A stretch of DNA of 64,000 nt, from assembly GCA_046349955.1 (NCBI GenBank), contig JAXMBI010000002.1:1-64000 (forward strand), in the 5' to 3' direction. The position numbers and the translations under genes are program-made. This DNA comes from JBGAPH01 sp046349955. GTDB lineage: Bacteria > Planctomycetota > Planctomycetia > Pirellulales > JBGAPH01. The notes under the pieces were generated by a model. The model did no database searches. It saw only the letters and a list, made by a program, of their open reading frames with translations, and was not told where the DNA came from. The first letter of the stretch is position 1. Every line of letters begins with the position of its first letter. This document shows positions 49,932 through 59,278 of the stretch, one piece after another.

Positions 49932-51440
49932 TCAGACGCCGGCGCTGACGACCGCCGCTGATCTACGGCCCGGGCGTTCGGTTTCGCTCGCCAGGCGCTG
50001 GCGGAACTTGAGATGCCGGCGACGGGTGAGTTCCACGAGCGGCCGCCAGGCCCAGGCGGTCAGCCGCTCCTGGATGAGGAACTTCCAGAGACGGTTCGAG
50101 CGTTTGTACAAGTACGACATCGCCAGGTAAGCCGGCACGGCCCGCGGATCGGCAGGCCGCCGCCGCCAGATCGATCGGTGCGAGAACAGCTGCCGGTAGC
50201 ACCAGCCATAGCCGTCGGCGAGTTCTTCGGGCGTCATTCGCGCCGGCCGGAACACGACGTTCGAGGTGTCGTAGTAGCGCCAGTCCTTGTGCAGCAGACG
50301 GCCGGCGGCCTCCATCTCGGCAAACAGCGGCGTCCCGGGGTAGGGCGTGAGGATGTGGAACGTGGCGCATTCGAGCCGGGCGGCCTCGATCCATTCGACC
50401 GTCCGCGCGAATACGTCGGGCCCGTCGTGATCGAAGCCGAGCACGAAGCTGCCGTTTACTTGAATGCCGTGCCGGTGGAGCAGTTCCACGCGGCGGGCAT
50501 AGTCTTCGGTCTTCGGGCTCTTCTTGCCGGCTGCTTCAATGTTCTCGTTGGCCAGCGACTCGAAGCCCACGAACACGCCGGTGCAGCCGGCCAGCGCCAT
50601 CTCGCGCACGAGATCTTCGTCGTCGGTCACGTCGATGCTCACCGCCGCGCTCCAAATCTTCTCGAGCGGCCGCAGCGCCAGGCAGAGCTTGCGGAGATAT
50701 TCGGGCCGCGAGCCCAGGTTGTTGTCGACGAACACGGCGTAGGGCTGCCCGTCGGCGCGGAACTCGGCCACGATCTGCTCGACGTCACGCATCAGATACG
50801 GCATGTGCAGCCCCTCGGTGGCCAAGTAACAAAAGCCGCAGCGGTTGTGGCAGCCGCGCGTGGCGATCAGGCTGGTGGTCGTGAGGAAGCTGCGGCGGGG
50901 CAACAGTTCGCGCCGGGGCGGCGGATCGTTGCGGTAGGGGGCGCGGTAGCTCCCCTCATACCGCGGCTGCAAGCGGCCGGCCTCCACGTCGCCGAGGATT
51001 TGCGGCCAGAGTTGCACGCCTTCGCCGATGGCCAGGGCGTCGGCATGCGGCGCGGCTTCGTCGGGACACGACAGCACATGCAGACCGCCAAGCACCACCT
51101 TGGCGCCGCGGGCACGAAACCAGCGGGCCAACTCATAGGCCCGTTTGGCGAACGTCAGATGCACGGTGATGCCCACCACTTCGGGAAAGGGCTCGCCGGG
51201 GGGCGGACCTTGCAGCAGGTTCTCGTCCCAATAAGACACTTCCCACTCCGCCGGCGTGTTGCCCGCAATGCTCGTGAGCGCCAGGCTGGGGGTGAGCACG
51301 TGCTTGCCAAAGCTGGCGTGCGGGTCCTTGGGATAGAAGGGGTTCACGAGCAGGGCAGACCGCCGGCGGATCTGCGATGGCCAAAACGTGTAGTCGAGGG
51401 CGGGGGCTGCCCGCATGGCGCGGGGGAGATAGGAACGCAT
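49932..51440 (-). CDS. B12-binding radical SAM protein
   Basis: 502 residues. An N-terminal cobalamin-binding-like domain (~28-180, with VVGITVHLTFAKRAYELARW, VVLGGLHVLSCPDEA). The radical SAM core has the CxxxCxxC cluster motif in ATRGCHNRCGFCYL (~196-209), then FVDNNLGSRPEYLRKLCLAL and FVGFESLANENIEAAGKKSP. A C-terminal part (~400-500) ends in basic residues. Members of this class methylate or rearrange unactivated carbons, for instance on lipids, tetrapyrroles or natural products. Its product cannot be named. Some hopanoid-modifying enzymes belong here, and hpnC/hpnD lie 28 kb away, but nothing specific links them. Confidence 0.88.
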   Translation of the reverse strand: MRSYLPRAMRAAPALDYTFWPSQIRRRSALLVNPFYPKDPHASFGKHVLTPSLALTSIAGNTPAEWEVSYWDENLLQGPPPGEPFPEVVGITVHLTFAKRAYELARWFRARGAKVVLGGLHVLSCPDEAAPHADALAIGEGVQLWPQILGDVEAGRLQPRYEGSYRAPYRNDPPPRRELLPRRSFLTTTSLIATRGCHNRCGFCYLATEGLHMPYLMRDVEQIVAEFRADGQPYAVFVDNNLGSRPEYLRKLCLALRPLEKIWSAAVSIDVTDDEDLVREMALAGCTGVFVGFESLANENIEAAGKKSPKTEDYARRVELLHRHGIQVNGSFVLGFDHDGPDVFARTVEWIEAARLECATFHILTPYPGTPLFAEMEAAGRLLHKDWRYYDTSNVVFRPARMTPEELADGYGWCYRQLFSHRSIWRRRPADPRAVPAYLAMSYLYKRSNRLWKFLIQERLTAWAWRPLVELTRRRHLKFRQRLASETERPGRRSAAVVSAGV

Positions 51441-51535
51441 GACGCTTGAACTCCGGGTACGCCGAATTAACTTTGCGATACAAAGCTACAGGCTCTGCAT
51501 GGCAAAGTAAAGGGCGGAAGCGGGCGAGCGACGCA

Positions 51536-51570
51536 TCCGGCGAGCGGCTCCGCGTAAGCTGGCCGACGAG
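51536..51570. repeat. Partial copy of the ~96-base repeat unit
   Basis: TCCGGCGAGCGGCTCCGCGT then AAGCTGGCCGAC matches the left part of the units at 5921 and 6055 (CCGGCGAGCGGCTAACGT, AAGCTGGCTGAC). Only the left third is recognisable. Confidence 0.6.
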
Positions 51571-51605
51571 AGCCCCGTGCTCGGTGACCGCGGGACCTTA
51601 GAGGC

Positions 51606-52931
51606 CTACGTCGCCGGCGGGTCGGTCGCCAGGCGGTAGCCTTCGCTGCGGGCGACGTAGGTGGCGGCCGTGATGTCGCCCGCCACGTTGAGCGTCGTTC
51701 GGCACATGTCGAGCACGCGGTCGACCCCCAGGATAATGGCCACCAGTTCGGTCGGCACGTTGATCGTGGCCAGCACCATCACGATGAACGGAATCGACCC
51801 CGACGGCACGCCGGCGGTGCCGATCCCCCCCAAGATCGCCAGGTAGGCGACCGTGATCTGCTGCCCCAGCGTCAGGTCGACGCCCGCGAGCTGAGCCAGG
51901 AACAGCACGGTCACCCCCTCGTACAGGGCGGTGCCATTTTGGTTGGCCGTGGCTCCCACGGTGAGCACGAAGTTGCCGATCTGCGACGGCACGCCCAGGT
52001 TTTCTTCGGTCACCTTCATGGCGGTGGGAAGCGTGGCGTTGGAGCTCGAGGTCGAAAAGGCGGTGACCGTGGCCGTGCGAATGCGGCGGAAGAATTCCCG
52101 CGGATGGATCTTCGAAAGGAAATGCACCGAGAGCGAGTAGACGCCGAACATGTGCAGCGCCAAGCCCCCCAGCACCGCGAAGATGAACCAGGAGAGCGAG
52201 AGCAGCAGTTCGAAACCGAATTGGGCCGTGTTGTTGAACAGCAGACAAAACACCGCCAGCGGCGCCACCTGCATGATGAGCGCGATGAGCCGCGCCATCA
52301 CGTCGAAAAGCGCCTGGAGTACATCGACCAGCGGCTGCGCCGCGCCCCCCGGAACGAGCGTCACGGCGACGCCCACCAGCAAGGCGAAGAACATGACGTG
52401 CAGCATGTTGGCCGGATCGGCGGCGGCCGCCGCCACCGGGTTGCTGGGAGTGATCGTTTTCACGACTTGCATCAGCGGCGCCTCGGGCTTGGCGTCGCTC
52501 GCGGCAACGGGCGCCGGCGCCTTGCCAGCGTACTTCTCCTTGAGCGCGGTGGCCGTGGCCGTGGAGATGCGCTTGCCCGGCTTGACGACGTTGGCCATCG
52601 TCAGCCCGATCACCACGGAAATGGCGGAGATCACGAACGTGTAGGCGAAGGCCTTGAGCCCCACGCGGCCGAGTTGCCGAATGTCGCCAATGCCGGCCAC
52701 GCCGACGACGAGCGAGGAAAACACCAGTGGCACCACGAGCATGATCAGCAGCCGCAAGAACAGCGTGCCGATGGGCTCGGTCACGTGGCGGAGGATTCCC
52801 TGCACCGTCGGGTGGCTGCCGCCGACGGCCAGATTGACGGTCAACCCCGCCACGACGCCCGCGATCAACCCCACCAGAATCCGCGTGTGCAGGGGCCAGC
52901 GGCCGGACGAAGCGGGGGATTCGTGCGTCAT
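51606..52931 (-). CDS. Dicarboxylate/amino-acid:cation symporter (DAACS family)
   Basis: 441 residues, eight helices and two re-entrant loops. Family markers: RLLIMLVVPLVFSSLVVGVA (~60-79), STSSSNATLPTAMKVTEEN (~293-311, Ser-rich loop HP1), and TVGATANQNGTALYEGVTVL (~327-346, with the NxxGT-type sodium/substrate site). Late VPSGSIPFIVMVLATINVPT and LGVDRVLDMCRTTLNVAGD complete the HP2/TM8 region (the Asp and Arg/Asn of TM8 bind substrate). Sodium- or proton-coupled uptake of glutamate, aspartate or C4-dicarboxylates. Length and motifs are full. Confidence 0.93.
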   Translation of the reverse strand: MTHESPASSGRWPLHTRILVGLIAGVVAGLTVNLAVGGSHPTVQGILRHVTEPIGTLFLRLLIMLVVPLVFSSLVVGVAGIGDIRQLGRVGLKAFAYTFVISAISVVIGLTMANVVKPGKRISTATATALKEKYAGKAPAPVAASDAKPEAPLMQVVKTITPSNPVAAAAADPANMLHVMFFALLVGVAVTLVPGGAAQPLVDVLQALFDVMARLIALIMQVAPLAVFCLLFNNTAQFGFELLLSLSWFIFAVLGGLALHMFGVYSLSVHFLSKIHPREFFRRIRTATVTAFSTSSSNATLPTAMKVTEENLGVPSQIGNFVLTVGATANQNGTALYEGVTVLFLAQLAGVDLTLGQQITVAYLAILGGIGTAGVPSGSIPFIVMVLATINVPTELVAIILGVDRVLDMCRTTLNVAGDITAATYVARSEGYRLATDPPAT

Positions 52932-53052
52932 GCGGAATGGGCGTTAAGGCTAAGGGCAGGAACGCGCGGCCGGTCCGCGCTCGGTGGCCCGATTGTGGTG
53001 CCAGGTCCCAAGCGGTGTCAAACCGGGATTGCCGTTCTGGGCTTCGCGTTCT

Positions 53053-53898
53053 TCACTCATAGGTCCGCGGCGTCAGCCACCGCGGCCGCGCGCCCGAGCG
53101 CCGCGCAACGGCCGGCGCCGCGGGCTCGTCGCCAAGTTCCTCTTCCGGTTCCACCGGCCCAATGGCCCTCGACCCGCGGCCCGCCACCGACCGCGGCTGA
53201 GCGCCGGCCGGCGCCCACGAGCTCCGCGGCACGCGCCGCAAGGCTGCGAGCAAGCGGCCCACTTGCCCTTGGACTGCGCGCGTTTGGCTGATCACCAGCG
53301 CCGAGCGGTTCGCCAGGGGAGCGATCGACCCCGGGCCGCCAACCTCGTCCCACGCGTCCGGCGCCACGGACGTGACCAAAAGATCGATCAGCGAGTCGTA
53401 GTCGTGGTTCGACCCAGAATCGTTGGCGACGCCGCCGTCGACGCGCACCAGGTCGTCCACCGGGTACACCCGCAGTTCGAGCCCGGTTTGCTCCTGTTGC
53501 TCCGGCGTGGTGATCAGGATCATCCCGTCTTGGATTTGCCACGACAGGTCTTGCTGTTCGAGCGCCAGGTGGAACACGCCCGCGAGGGGCGCGGCGGTCG
53601 CCCGCAGAGTGACTGCCTGCGCATTGGGGTCGATGCCTGCGTCTTCGAGCGCCTTGTGGTCGATGACGACGTTCAGGCCAATGCGTTCGGCCACGAACTT
53701 TGCCAGGTCGCCGATCGTCGCGTCCTCCAGGTCCACATCCACGAGCCGCGACAGCGCCTGATCGGCCGTCCGTCCCGCCCGTTCATCGGCCGCCGGCACG
53801 GCCAGGATCTCCGCTTGGGCGAAGCCGTCGGACGGACAACTGCTTAGCGCGATAATGAAAACCAACGACGATCCCCAAGCCACCCTCGCGCGAGTCAT
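53053..53898 (-). CDS. Secreted protein with an STN/secretin-N-like domain
   Basis: 281 residues from ATG 53898 because AGGAGG lies seven bases upstream and a signal peptide follows (MTRARVAWGSSLVFIIALSS, ending GFAQ). Residues ~43-125 read LVDVDLEDATIGDLAKFVAE...GLNVVIDHKALEDAGID...VTLRATAAPLAGVFHLALEQ...ILITTPEQ, the STN (secretin/TonB short N-terminal) pattern. The rest is charged and Pro/Arg-rich without a barrel. It is not a secretin itself. It may be a soluble relative used in signalling or as a pilotin-like partner. It is divergent from the DUF4139-like gene. Confidence 0.75.
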   Translation of the reverse strand: MTRARVAWGSSLVFIIALSSCPSDGFAQAEILAVPAADERAGRTADQALSRLVDVDLEDATIGDLAKFVAERIGLNVVIDHKALEDAGIDPNAQAVTLRATAAPLAGVFHLALEQQDLSWQIQDGMILITTPEQQEQTGLELRVYPVDDLVRVDGGVANDSGSNHDYDSLIDLLVTSVAPDAWDEVGGPGSIAPLANRSALVISQTRAVQGQVGRLLAALRRVPRSSWAPAGAQPRSVAGRGSRAIGPVEPEEELGDEPAAPAVARRSGARPRWLTPRTYE

Positions 53899-54148
53899 TT
53901 CGACGCCTCCTGAGATCTGCCGCCGACTTGTCCACTCTCTGTACACGCACCCATCCGCCAACCTACGGCCGGCGTCCGTTCGCCGCAACGATTTGGCGGC
54001 CACGGAGCCAATCTCTCAGAAACGTCAGCCGAAATCGCGTTCCGGAATGATGCCACGCGCCGCGCCGGCGGTTAGATTCGAGGGGATGGCGTGGGCGCCG
54101 GCGGTTCGGCGTTCGCGTCGACTTCTCTTGCGGAACAGGATCTTTGCC

Positions 54149-56356
54149 ATGGCTCTTCGCTTCCGTTGCCCCTGCGCGCTCGTTGCCTCCGCTTTGGCTT
54201 GCCTCACGGCGCAAAGCTCGCTCGCTCAGCCGCCTGCTGCTGCTTTGACTGGTAAACCTGCCGCAGCCGCTGCGTCCTCAGCCGTGCCTCTCAAGAAGGC
54301 CGTGCTCTTCAACTCCGGCGTCGGCTTCTTCGAACGCTCCGGCAAGGTGGCCGGCGACGCGGAGCTCGAACTGCAGTTCAACGCCGAGGACATCAACGAC
54401 CTGCTCAAGAGCATGGTCTTGCAGGATCTCGGGGGAGGCAAGATTTCGGCCGTCACCTACAGCTCGCGCGACCCGGTGACCAAAACCCTGAAGACCTTTG
54501 CGATCGACTTGACCAGCAATCCCACGCTCGCGCAACTGCTGGCCCAAATCCGCGGCGAGAAGGTCGAGCTCGAAGCGCCGAATGCCCTGAGCGGCCTGAT
54601 CGTCGGCGTGGAGGTGCGCAGCGAGCCGACGCGCGATGGCGGCGCGGTCGAGCGCGAGTTCCTTACGCTCCTCACCGACGACGGACTGCGGAGCGTGCCG
54701 CTGGCGAGCGTGGGCCGCATCAAGCTGGCCGACCCCAAGCTCGACGCCGAATTGCGCCAGGCCTTGGCCATCCTGGCGCTGGGGCACGCCACCGACAAGA
54801 AGAGCGTGAAGCTCGAATTCAAAGGCCAAGGCAACCGCGAGGTCCGCGTGGGGTATATCCAGGAATCTCCGATCTGGAAGACGAGCTACCGCCTGGTGCT
54901 CGACGACAAGGGCCAGCCGCTCCTTCAAGGCTGGGCGATCGTGGAGAACACGACCGAGGAAGATTGGAACGACGTGCGGCTCACGCTCGTGAGCGGCCGG
55001 CCGATCTCGTTCCTCATGGACCTCTATCAGCCCCTCTACGTGCAGCGGCCCATGGTCCAACCCGAGCTCTACGCCTCGCTCGGGCCCGTAGTCTATGGGC
55101 AAGATCTGTCGCGGGCAGCGGAGGAGTTTCGGCGGCGAGATCGCGCGGTGGCCCGCGGCCGAGGCCAAGGAGGAGTCGGGATGGGCGGCATGATGGGAGG
55201 CGGCATGATGGGAGGCATGGGCGGCATGGGCATGGGTGGCGGCGGATTCGGCGGCCGCGGCGGCGCAGGCTATGGCCGGCCAGGGCGCTCCGCAGACGAC
55301 GCCGAGGAGCTGAGCGACGAACCCGCGCCGCCCCAGGAGGCCGAGCGGCTGCGCGAGGCGGTCGATAAGTCGGTCGCCTCGGTCGCCCAGGCCGACGACG
55401 TCGGCGAGCTCTTTCAATATGTCATTGCTGCACCGGTCGATCTGCCGCGGCAGCAATCGGCCCTGCTGCCAATCGTCAATCAGGCGGTCGAGGCGAAGAA
55501 GCTCTCGATCTACAACCAAAGCGTGCAGTCGAAGCATCCGCTCAACGGGCTGCGGCTCAAGAACACCACCGACCTCCACCTGATGCAGGGGCCGATCACC
55601 GTTTTCGACGACGGCGCCTACGCCGGCGACGCCAAGATCGAGGATTTGCAGCCCGGCACGGAGCGGCTGATCAGCTACGCCCTCGATCTCGACGTCGAGG
55701 TCGCCCCGGAAGGCAAAACCGAACCCGAGCGTCTGAGAAAGGTCAGCATCGTCAAAGGCACGCTCAACCTGCAAGAAATGCAGACGCGCCGGCACAAGTT
55801 CGTGGTCAAGAACTCGGCCGACGAGTCGCGGACATTGCTCATCGAATACCCAATCGACCCGCAGTGGCGGCTCGTGGCGCCGCAGAAGCCGCTGGAGAAA
55901 ACCCGTAGCCTCTATCGCTTCGAGTTGGTGGCGGCGCCCGGCAAACCGCAGGAGCTTTCCATCGAGGAGGAGCAAACACTGCGGCGCGAGGTGGCGATCT
56001 CCGATCTCGACCACGCCGGCATCCTGCTCTACGAGAGCTCTCCGCAGAGCAGCAGCAAGGTGAAGCAGGCCCTGCAGGAGGTGATCCACCGCCGGCAAGA
56101 AATCGACCAGGCGATCGAGCAGCGCAGGCAACTCGAAGCCCGCGCCCAGGAGATCGGCCGCGACCAGGCCCGCATTCGCCAAAACATGGCTCAACTGGGC
56201 CGCGACACCGACCTCTACCGCCGGTACGTCAAGAAGTTTGGCGAGCAGGAAGACCAGGTCGAGAAGCTCCACACGGAGATCGACGAGGCGCAGAAGCACG
56301 AAACGAGCCTGCGCGAGGCGCATGACGCGTTCTTGGTTTCGCTGGACGCGGAGTAG
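54149..56356 (+). CDS. Secreted DUF4139-like protein with a Met/Gly-rich insert
   Basis: 735 residues from ATG 54149, which begins a signal peptide (MALRFRCPCALVASALACLT, ending LAQP); the open frame further upstream overlaps the divergent STN gene. The N-terminal part AVLFNSGVGFFERSGKVAGD and DINDLLKSMVLQDLGGGKIS (~48-100) and the middle WKTSYRLVLDDKGQPLLQGW with AIVENTTEEDWNDVRLTLVS (~253-290) match DUF4139-type proteins. An insert (~345-376) consists almost only of Met and Gly. A C-terminal coiled coil (~640-735) is Glu/Gln/Arg-rich. Exported, perhaps periplasmic; function unknown. The Met/Gly insert could bind copper or form a flexible spacer. Confidence 0.78.
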   Translation: MALRFRCPCALVASALACLTAQSSLAQPPAAALTGKPAAAAASSAVPLKKAVLFNSGVGFFERSGKVAGDAELELQFNAEDINDLLKSMVLQDLGGGKISAVTYSSRDPVTKTLKTFAIDLTSNPTLAQLLAQIRGEKVELEAPNALSGLIVGVEVRSEPTRDGGAVEREFLTLLTDDGLRSVPLASVGRIKLADPKLDAELRQALAILALGHATDKKSVKLEFKGQGNREVRVGYIQESPIWKTSYRLVLDDKGQPLLQGWAIVENTTEEDWNDVRLTLVSGRPISFLMDLYQPLYVQRPMVQPELYASLGPVVYGQDLSRAAEEFRRRDRAVARGRGQGGVGMGGMMGGGMMGGMGGMGMGGGGFGGRGGAGYGRPGRSADDAEELSDEPAPPQEAERLREAVDKSVASVAQADDVGELFQYVIAAPVDLPRQQSALLPIVNQAVEAKKLSIYNQSVQSKHPLNGLRLKNTTDLHLMQGPITVFDDGAYAGDAKIEDLQPGTERLISYALDLDVEVAPEGKTEPERLRKVSIVKGTLNLQEMQTRRHKFVVKNSADESRTLLIEYPIDPQWRLVAPQKPLEKTRSLYRFELVAAPGKPQELSIEEEQTLRREVAISDLDHAGILLYESSPQSSSKVKQALQEVIHRRQEIDQAIEQRRQLEARAQEIGRDQARIRQNMAQLGRDTDLYRRYVKKFGEQEDQVEKLHTEIDEAQKHETSLREAHDAFLVSLDAE

Positions 56357-56366
56357 CGAGTCGCGA

Positions 56367-57617
56367 TCAATTGGCTGCCACCAGTCGACCGCACGAAATC
56401 GCCGCGGCGACACGCTGCGAATCTGCAAGCACCGACGCCACGGGGTCGCGCGCATGGGCCTTCGGCAGCGGCACAATCGCAAGATTCGCCAGCTTGCCCG
56501 GCGTCAAACTCCCGTGGTCCGCGGCGAGTCCCTGCGCCCGAGCCCCGGCCAGCGTGCCGAGCTCGAGGATCGTATTCGGGTCGAGCTGCAGGTGCAGTCG
56601 GCGGATCGCCCGCAACTCGGAAAGCACGCTCAGATCGGGGTTGGACGCGCGGCTGTCGGTGCCAACCGCCAGGGACACCCCTGCGCGAAGCAGCGCCGCC
56701 AGCGGATACGGCTCGTGCATGAAGTACTCATGCGTCCGCGGGCAATAGACGAGGCTCAGGCGATCCGCGCGGGCAGCCAGAAAGCTGATCTCGTCGTGGG
56801 CCAGGTAGTTGCCGTGGATCACCAGAGCCCGCCGCGCGCCCGCCAGCAGTTCGAGGTAATCGAGCGGGCGGCGAGGAGCGGCGAAGACTTCGGACTGCCA
56901 AACACCCAGTTCCTCGAGCAGCGCGCGGAACGGGCCGCTGCCGGTGGCCAGCAGCTCGAGCTCTTCGCGCGATTCGGCCAGGTGCATCGCCACCGGTTGC
57001 GAACCCGCCAGCCGCACGGCCGCGGCAACGAGTTCGGGATGCGTCGAATACGGGGCGTGCGGCGACAGACCCGGCAAGACTCCGCTGGCCAGATTCCGAT
57101 CGGCCAGATGCTCAGCGGCCAAAGCCTCGAGTTGCCGACGCCGCTCGTCGCCAAGCCCCAGCAGTTCGAGCAGAGCGACGACCGTCAGCGGCGGCTCGTC
57201 GCGGAGGGCAGCAAGGCCCGCCGGCTGCACGATGTCGGCCAGCAGCGCCGTGCCGGCCGCCGCGCTTTGCGCCAAGCCCCGCGCGATCGCCGACTCACTC
57301 GCCGGCGTCAACCGCCGCCAGGCGAGCACGCCGCGAATCCAGTCCGGCAGCGGTTGCCCCGGCGCTCCCAGCGGCGCAGCCAGATCGGAGAATTCGAGGT
57401 GCGTGTGAGCGTTGACGAACCCCGGTGCGATGAGGGTATCGCCCAAATCGATCGCGTTGCCGTCGTGCGCCCCCTGCCCGAGACCGACGATCCGGTCGCC
57501 GCGGATCGAGATCCAAGCGTCCTGCAGCGGTGGCCGATCGACCGGGGCAATCCAGCGGGCACGCAGTATCTTGAGGTCGGCGGCGGAATTCGACCAATAA
57601 TGACGGAATTCTTCCAC
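56367..57617 (-). CDS. Amidohydrolase, cytosine/guanine-deaminase-like
   Basis: 416 residues from GTG 57617, preceded by AGGGTAGG and ten bases after the GNAT stop; an ATG 19 codons upstream would overlap that gene. TIM-barrel metal sites: VNAHTHLEFSDL (HxH, ~69-80), SPHAPYSTHPEL, MHLAES, VIHGNYLAHDEIS and LAVGTDSRASN (the final Asp). The flanking beta-sandwich is formed by ILRARWIAPVDRPPLQDAWI and the end GSLTPGKLANLAIVPL. It matches the 5'-methylthioadenosine/S-adenosylhomocysteine deaminase and chlorohydrolase group; substrate not readable. Confidence 0.82.
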   Translation of the reverse strand: MEEFRHYWSNSAADLKILRARWIAPVDRPPLQDAWISIRGDRIVGLGQGAHDGNAIDLGDTLIAPGFVNAHTHLEFSDLAAPLGAPGQPLPDWIRGVLAWRRLTPASESAIARGLAQSAAAGTALLADIVQPAGLAALRDEPPLTVVALLELLGLGDERRRQLEALAAEHLADRNLASGVLPGLSPHAPYSTHPELVAAAVRLAGSQPVAMHLAESREELELLATGSGPFRALLEELGVWQSEVFAAPRRPLDYLELLAGARRALVIHGNYLAHDEISFLAARADRLSLVYCPRTHEYFMHEPYPLAALLRAGVSLAVGTDSRASNPDLSVLSELRAIRRLHLQLDPNTILELGTLAGARAQGLAADHGSLTPGKLANLAIVPLPKAHARDPVASVLADSQRVAAAISCGRLVAAN

Positions 57618-57627
57618 GCCTACCCTG

Positions 57628-58167
57628 CTAGCTCCCGGCCCCAGCGAGGTCGGAGCTGGGCTGGACCTCCTCATAACCGAGCGATCCGTAAAACTCCGCC
57701 GCCGATCGCCAATCCTCGTGGGTTTCCAGGGCGATTCTCCGTCCCCCAGAATCCCAGACGCAGCCTTCGAGCGTCGCCATCAGGATTCGGCCGACCCCCT
57801 TGCGCCGCCAGGCGGGATGCACGGCGAGCCAATGCACCACGGGTTGGCCAAGCGGTCCGGCGCCGCGCGCGGCCAGCGTGACGGTTCCGATCGCCGTACG
57901 GGGGCGCGGCGCGTTGGCGGCGGGCGTGGTTTCCGCGATCCACAGGTGATCGCGATTCCACCACGGCTTGGCCAAGAATTCGCGGCGGAAGTCGTCCTGG
58001 TCCCAGTCGCGGACGCCCACCTTCATCAGGGCAAACGCGCGGCGCCGCAGTTCGAGCCAGAGGGGAATGTCTTCGCGCCCCCCAAAGGTGCGAATCGCCA
58101 CCCAGTCGGCCTCCGGCAAGGCGGGCCGCTCGGTCAGCGTCTTGCTGAGTTGAAGGACGCGAGCCAT
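57628..58167 (-). CDS. GNAT-family N-acetyltransferase
   Basis: 179 residues from ATG 58167 (GGGGAAG upstream). The acetyl-CoA-binding motif A is VVHWLAVHPAWRRKGVGRIL (~113-132; R/Q-x-x-G-x-G/A form RRKGVG). Other blocks: ALMKVGVRDWDQDDFRREFL early and HEDWRSAAEFYGSLGYEEVQ at the end (the Y-x-x-x-G-F/Y pattern). Acetylates an amine of unknown identity. Its stop is ten bases before the amidohydrolase GTG, so they are probably co-transcribed. Confidence 0.82.
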   Translation of the reverse strand: MARVLQLSKTLTERPALPEADWVAIRTFGGREDIPLWLELRRRAFALMKVGVRDWDQDDFRREFLAKPWWNRDHLWIAETTPAANAPRPRTAIGTVTLAARGAGPLGQPVVHWLAVHPAWRRKGVGRILMATLEGCVWDSGGRRIALETHEDWRSAAEFYGSLGYEEVQPSSDLAGAGS

Positions 58168-58376
58168 GGACGGAACTTCCCCTGGTTGGTCGCGCGGGAA
58201 AGCCCGCAGCGACTCTGCACAATCGTACATTCCGCCGGCGGAACGACGCAAATCCACAACCGCATCGAACGACACAAGCCTTTTCCCAGTAAAGCTATAC
58301 GGATATTGTCGGCGGTCGTGACGAATTTCCGGCGGTGTCCGTGGAAGATCGTGACCAAAACTTACGCGGTGGAAGA

Positions 58377-58407
58377 TTGATTTCTTTCACGATTCATGGC
58401 ATATTAT
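58377..58407 (+). promoter_or_regulatory. Candidate promoter of the BMC operon
   Basis: TTGATT (58377-58382) with CATATT (58400-58405) at 17 bases, or TATTAT (58402-58407) at 19. The surroundings are strikingly AT-rich against the local GC background. TTTCTTTCACG immediately after the -35 may belong to a DeoR operator, but I cannot define one. The DeoR gene begins about 50 bases on. Confidence 0.45.
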
Positions 58408-58458
58408 GAGCGTTCGGACCGCTGACGGGGCCGGGAAGAGAAGAGGAGAGCCAGCGGA

Positions 58459-59241
58459 GTGGTCGAAGAGAGGCGGCAAAAGCTGCAAGAGCTGGTTCGG
58501 GCGCGGGGTTTTGCCTCGCTGCCTGAACTGGCCGACGAACTGTCGGTTTCGGAGTCGACGGTCCGGCGTGACCTAGATTTCCTCGAAGAGCTCGGCACGG
58601 CCAAGCGCACCCATGGCGGAGTGTTCTACACCGGCCCCTCCCCCCGGCTCCCTCATTTCGATGAGCGGCAGCCGGCCGAGTGGGACAAAAAGCGGGCGAT
58701 CGCCCGCAAGGCGGTGGAGCTGATCGCCGATGGCGACACCCTGCTCCTCGACGGCGGCAGCACGACCTACGAGGTCGCGCAACTGCTGGCGGGAAGGGCG
58801 CTGCAAGTCGTCACGAACTCTTTGCCCGTAGCCAACCTGTTCGCCTCCGACGCCCGCAACGACCTGGTGTTGGTTGGCGGCTTCGTCTACCCGCGAACCG
58901 GGGTGACGCTGGGTCCGCACGCGATCGACCTGATCTCCCGCCTCAACGTCCGCCGCACGGTGCTGAGCGTCTCCGGCATCACCGAGCGGGGCTTTTACAA
59001 CAACAATTTGCTGCTGGTCGAAACCGAGCGGGCCATGCTCGGGGCGGCCGAGGAAGTGATCGTGGTGGCCGACTCGAGCAAGTTCGGCCATCCCAGCCTG
59101 GCCTTGCTGTGCGAGCTGAGCGCGGTGCATCACGTGGTCGTCGACGACGGCCTCGACGCGGCCTGGCAAACGCGACTGCGGGACGCCGGAGTGACCCTGC
59201 ACCTGGCCTCCCCCGCCGCCGACGGCCACCGATCGGGCTAA
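58459..59241 (+). CDS. DeoR/GlpR-family transcription regulator of the BMC locus
   Basis: 260 residues, GTG start with GAGGAGAG upstream. N-terminal winged helix: RRQKLQELVRARGFASLPEL, DELSVSESTVRRDLDFLEEL (~3-45), the standard DeoR HTH. The C-terminal DeoR sensor domain has KRAIARKAVELIADGDTLLL, DGGSTTYEVAQLL, VVTNSLPVANLF and VGGFVYPRTGVTLG (~75-155), a sugar-phosphate-type binding fold. As the first gene of the cluster it most likely represses the microcompartment operon until a sugar-phosphate or aldehyde intermediate appears, as for other sugar-linked BMC loci. Ligand inferred. Confidence 0.9.
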   Translation: MVEERRQKLQELVRARGFASLPELADELSVSESTVRRDLDFLEELGTAKRTHGGVFYTGPSPRLPHFDERQPAEWDKKRAIARKAVELIADGDTLLLDGGSTTYEVAQLLAGRALQVVTNSLPVANLFASDARNDLVLVGGFVYPRTGVTLGPHAIDLISRLNVRRTVLSVSGITERGFYNNNLLLVETERAMLGAAEEVIVVADSSKFGHPSLALLCELSAVHHVVVDDGLDAAWQTRLRDAGVTLHLASPAADGHRSG

Positions 59242-59278
59242 CGGCCCCCGAACCAACCCCCACGAAAACTCATCGCCG

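Noticed and set aside
49932..51440. Assignment as hopanoid C-2 methylase HpnP
   Set aside because: Domain layout fits the broad class, but I see no residue pattern that separates HpnP from other B12-radical SAM enzymes, and the hpn genes are far away.
54278..56482. Long minus-strand open frame opposite the DUF4139-like gene
   Set aside because: The plus-strand gene has a signal peptide and family motifs; the antisense frame is a GC-rich shadow.
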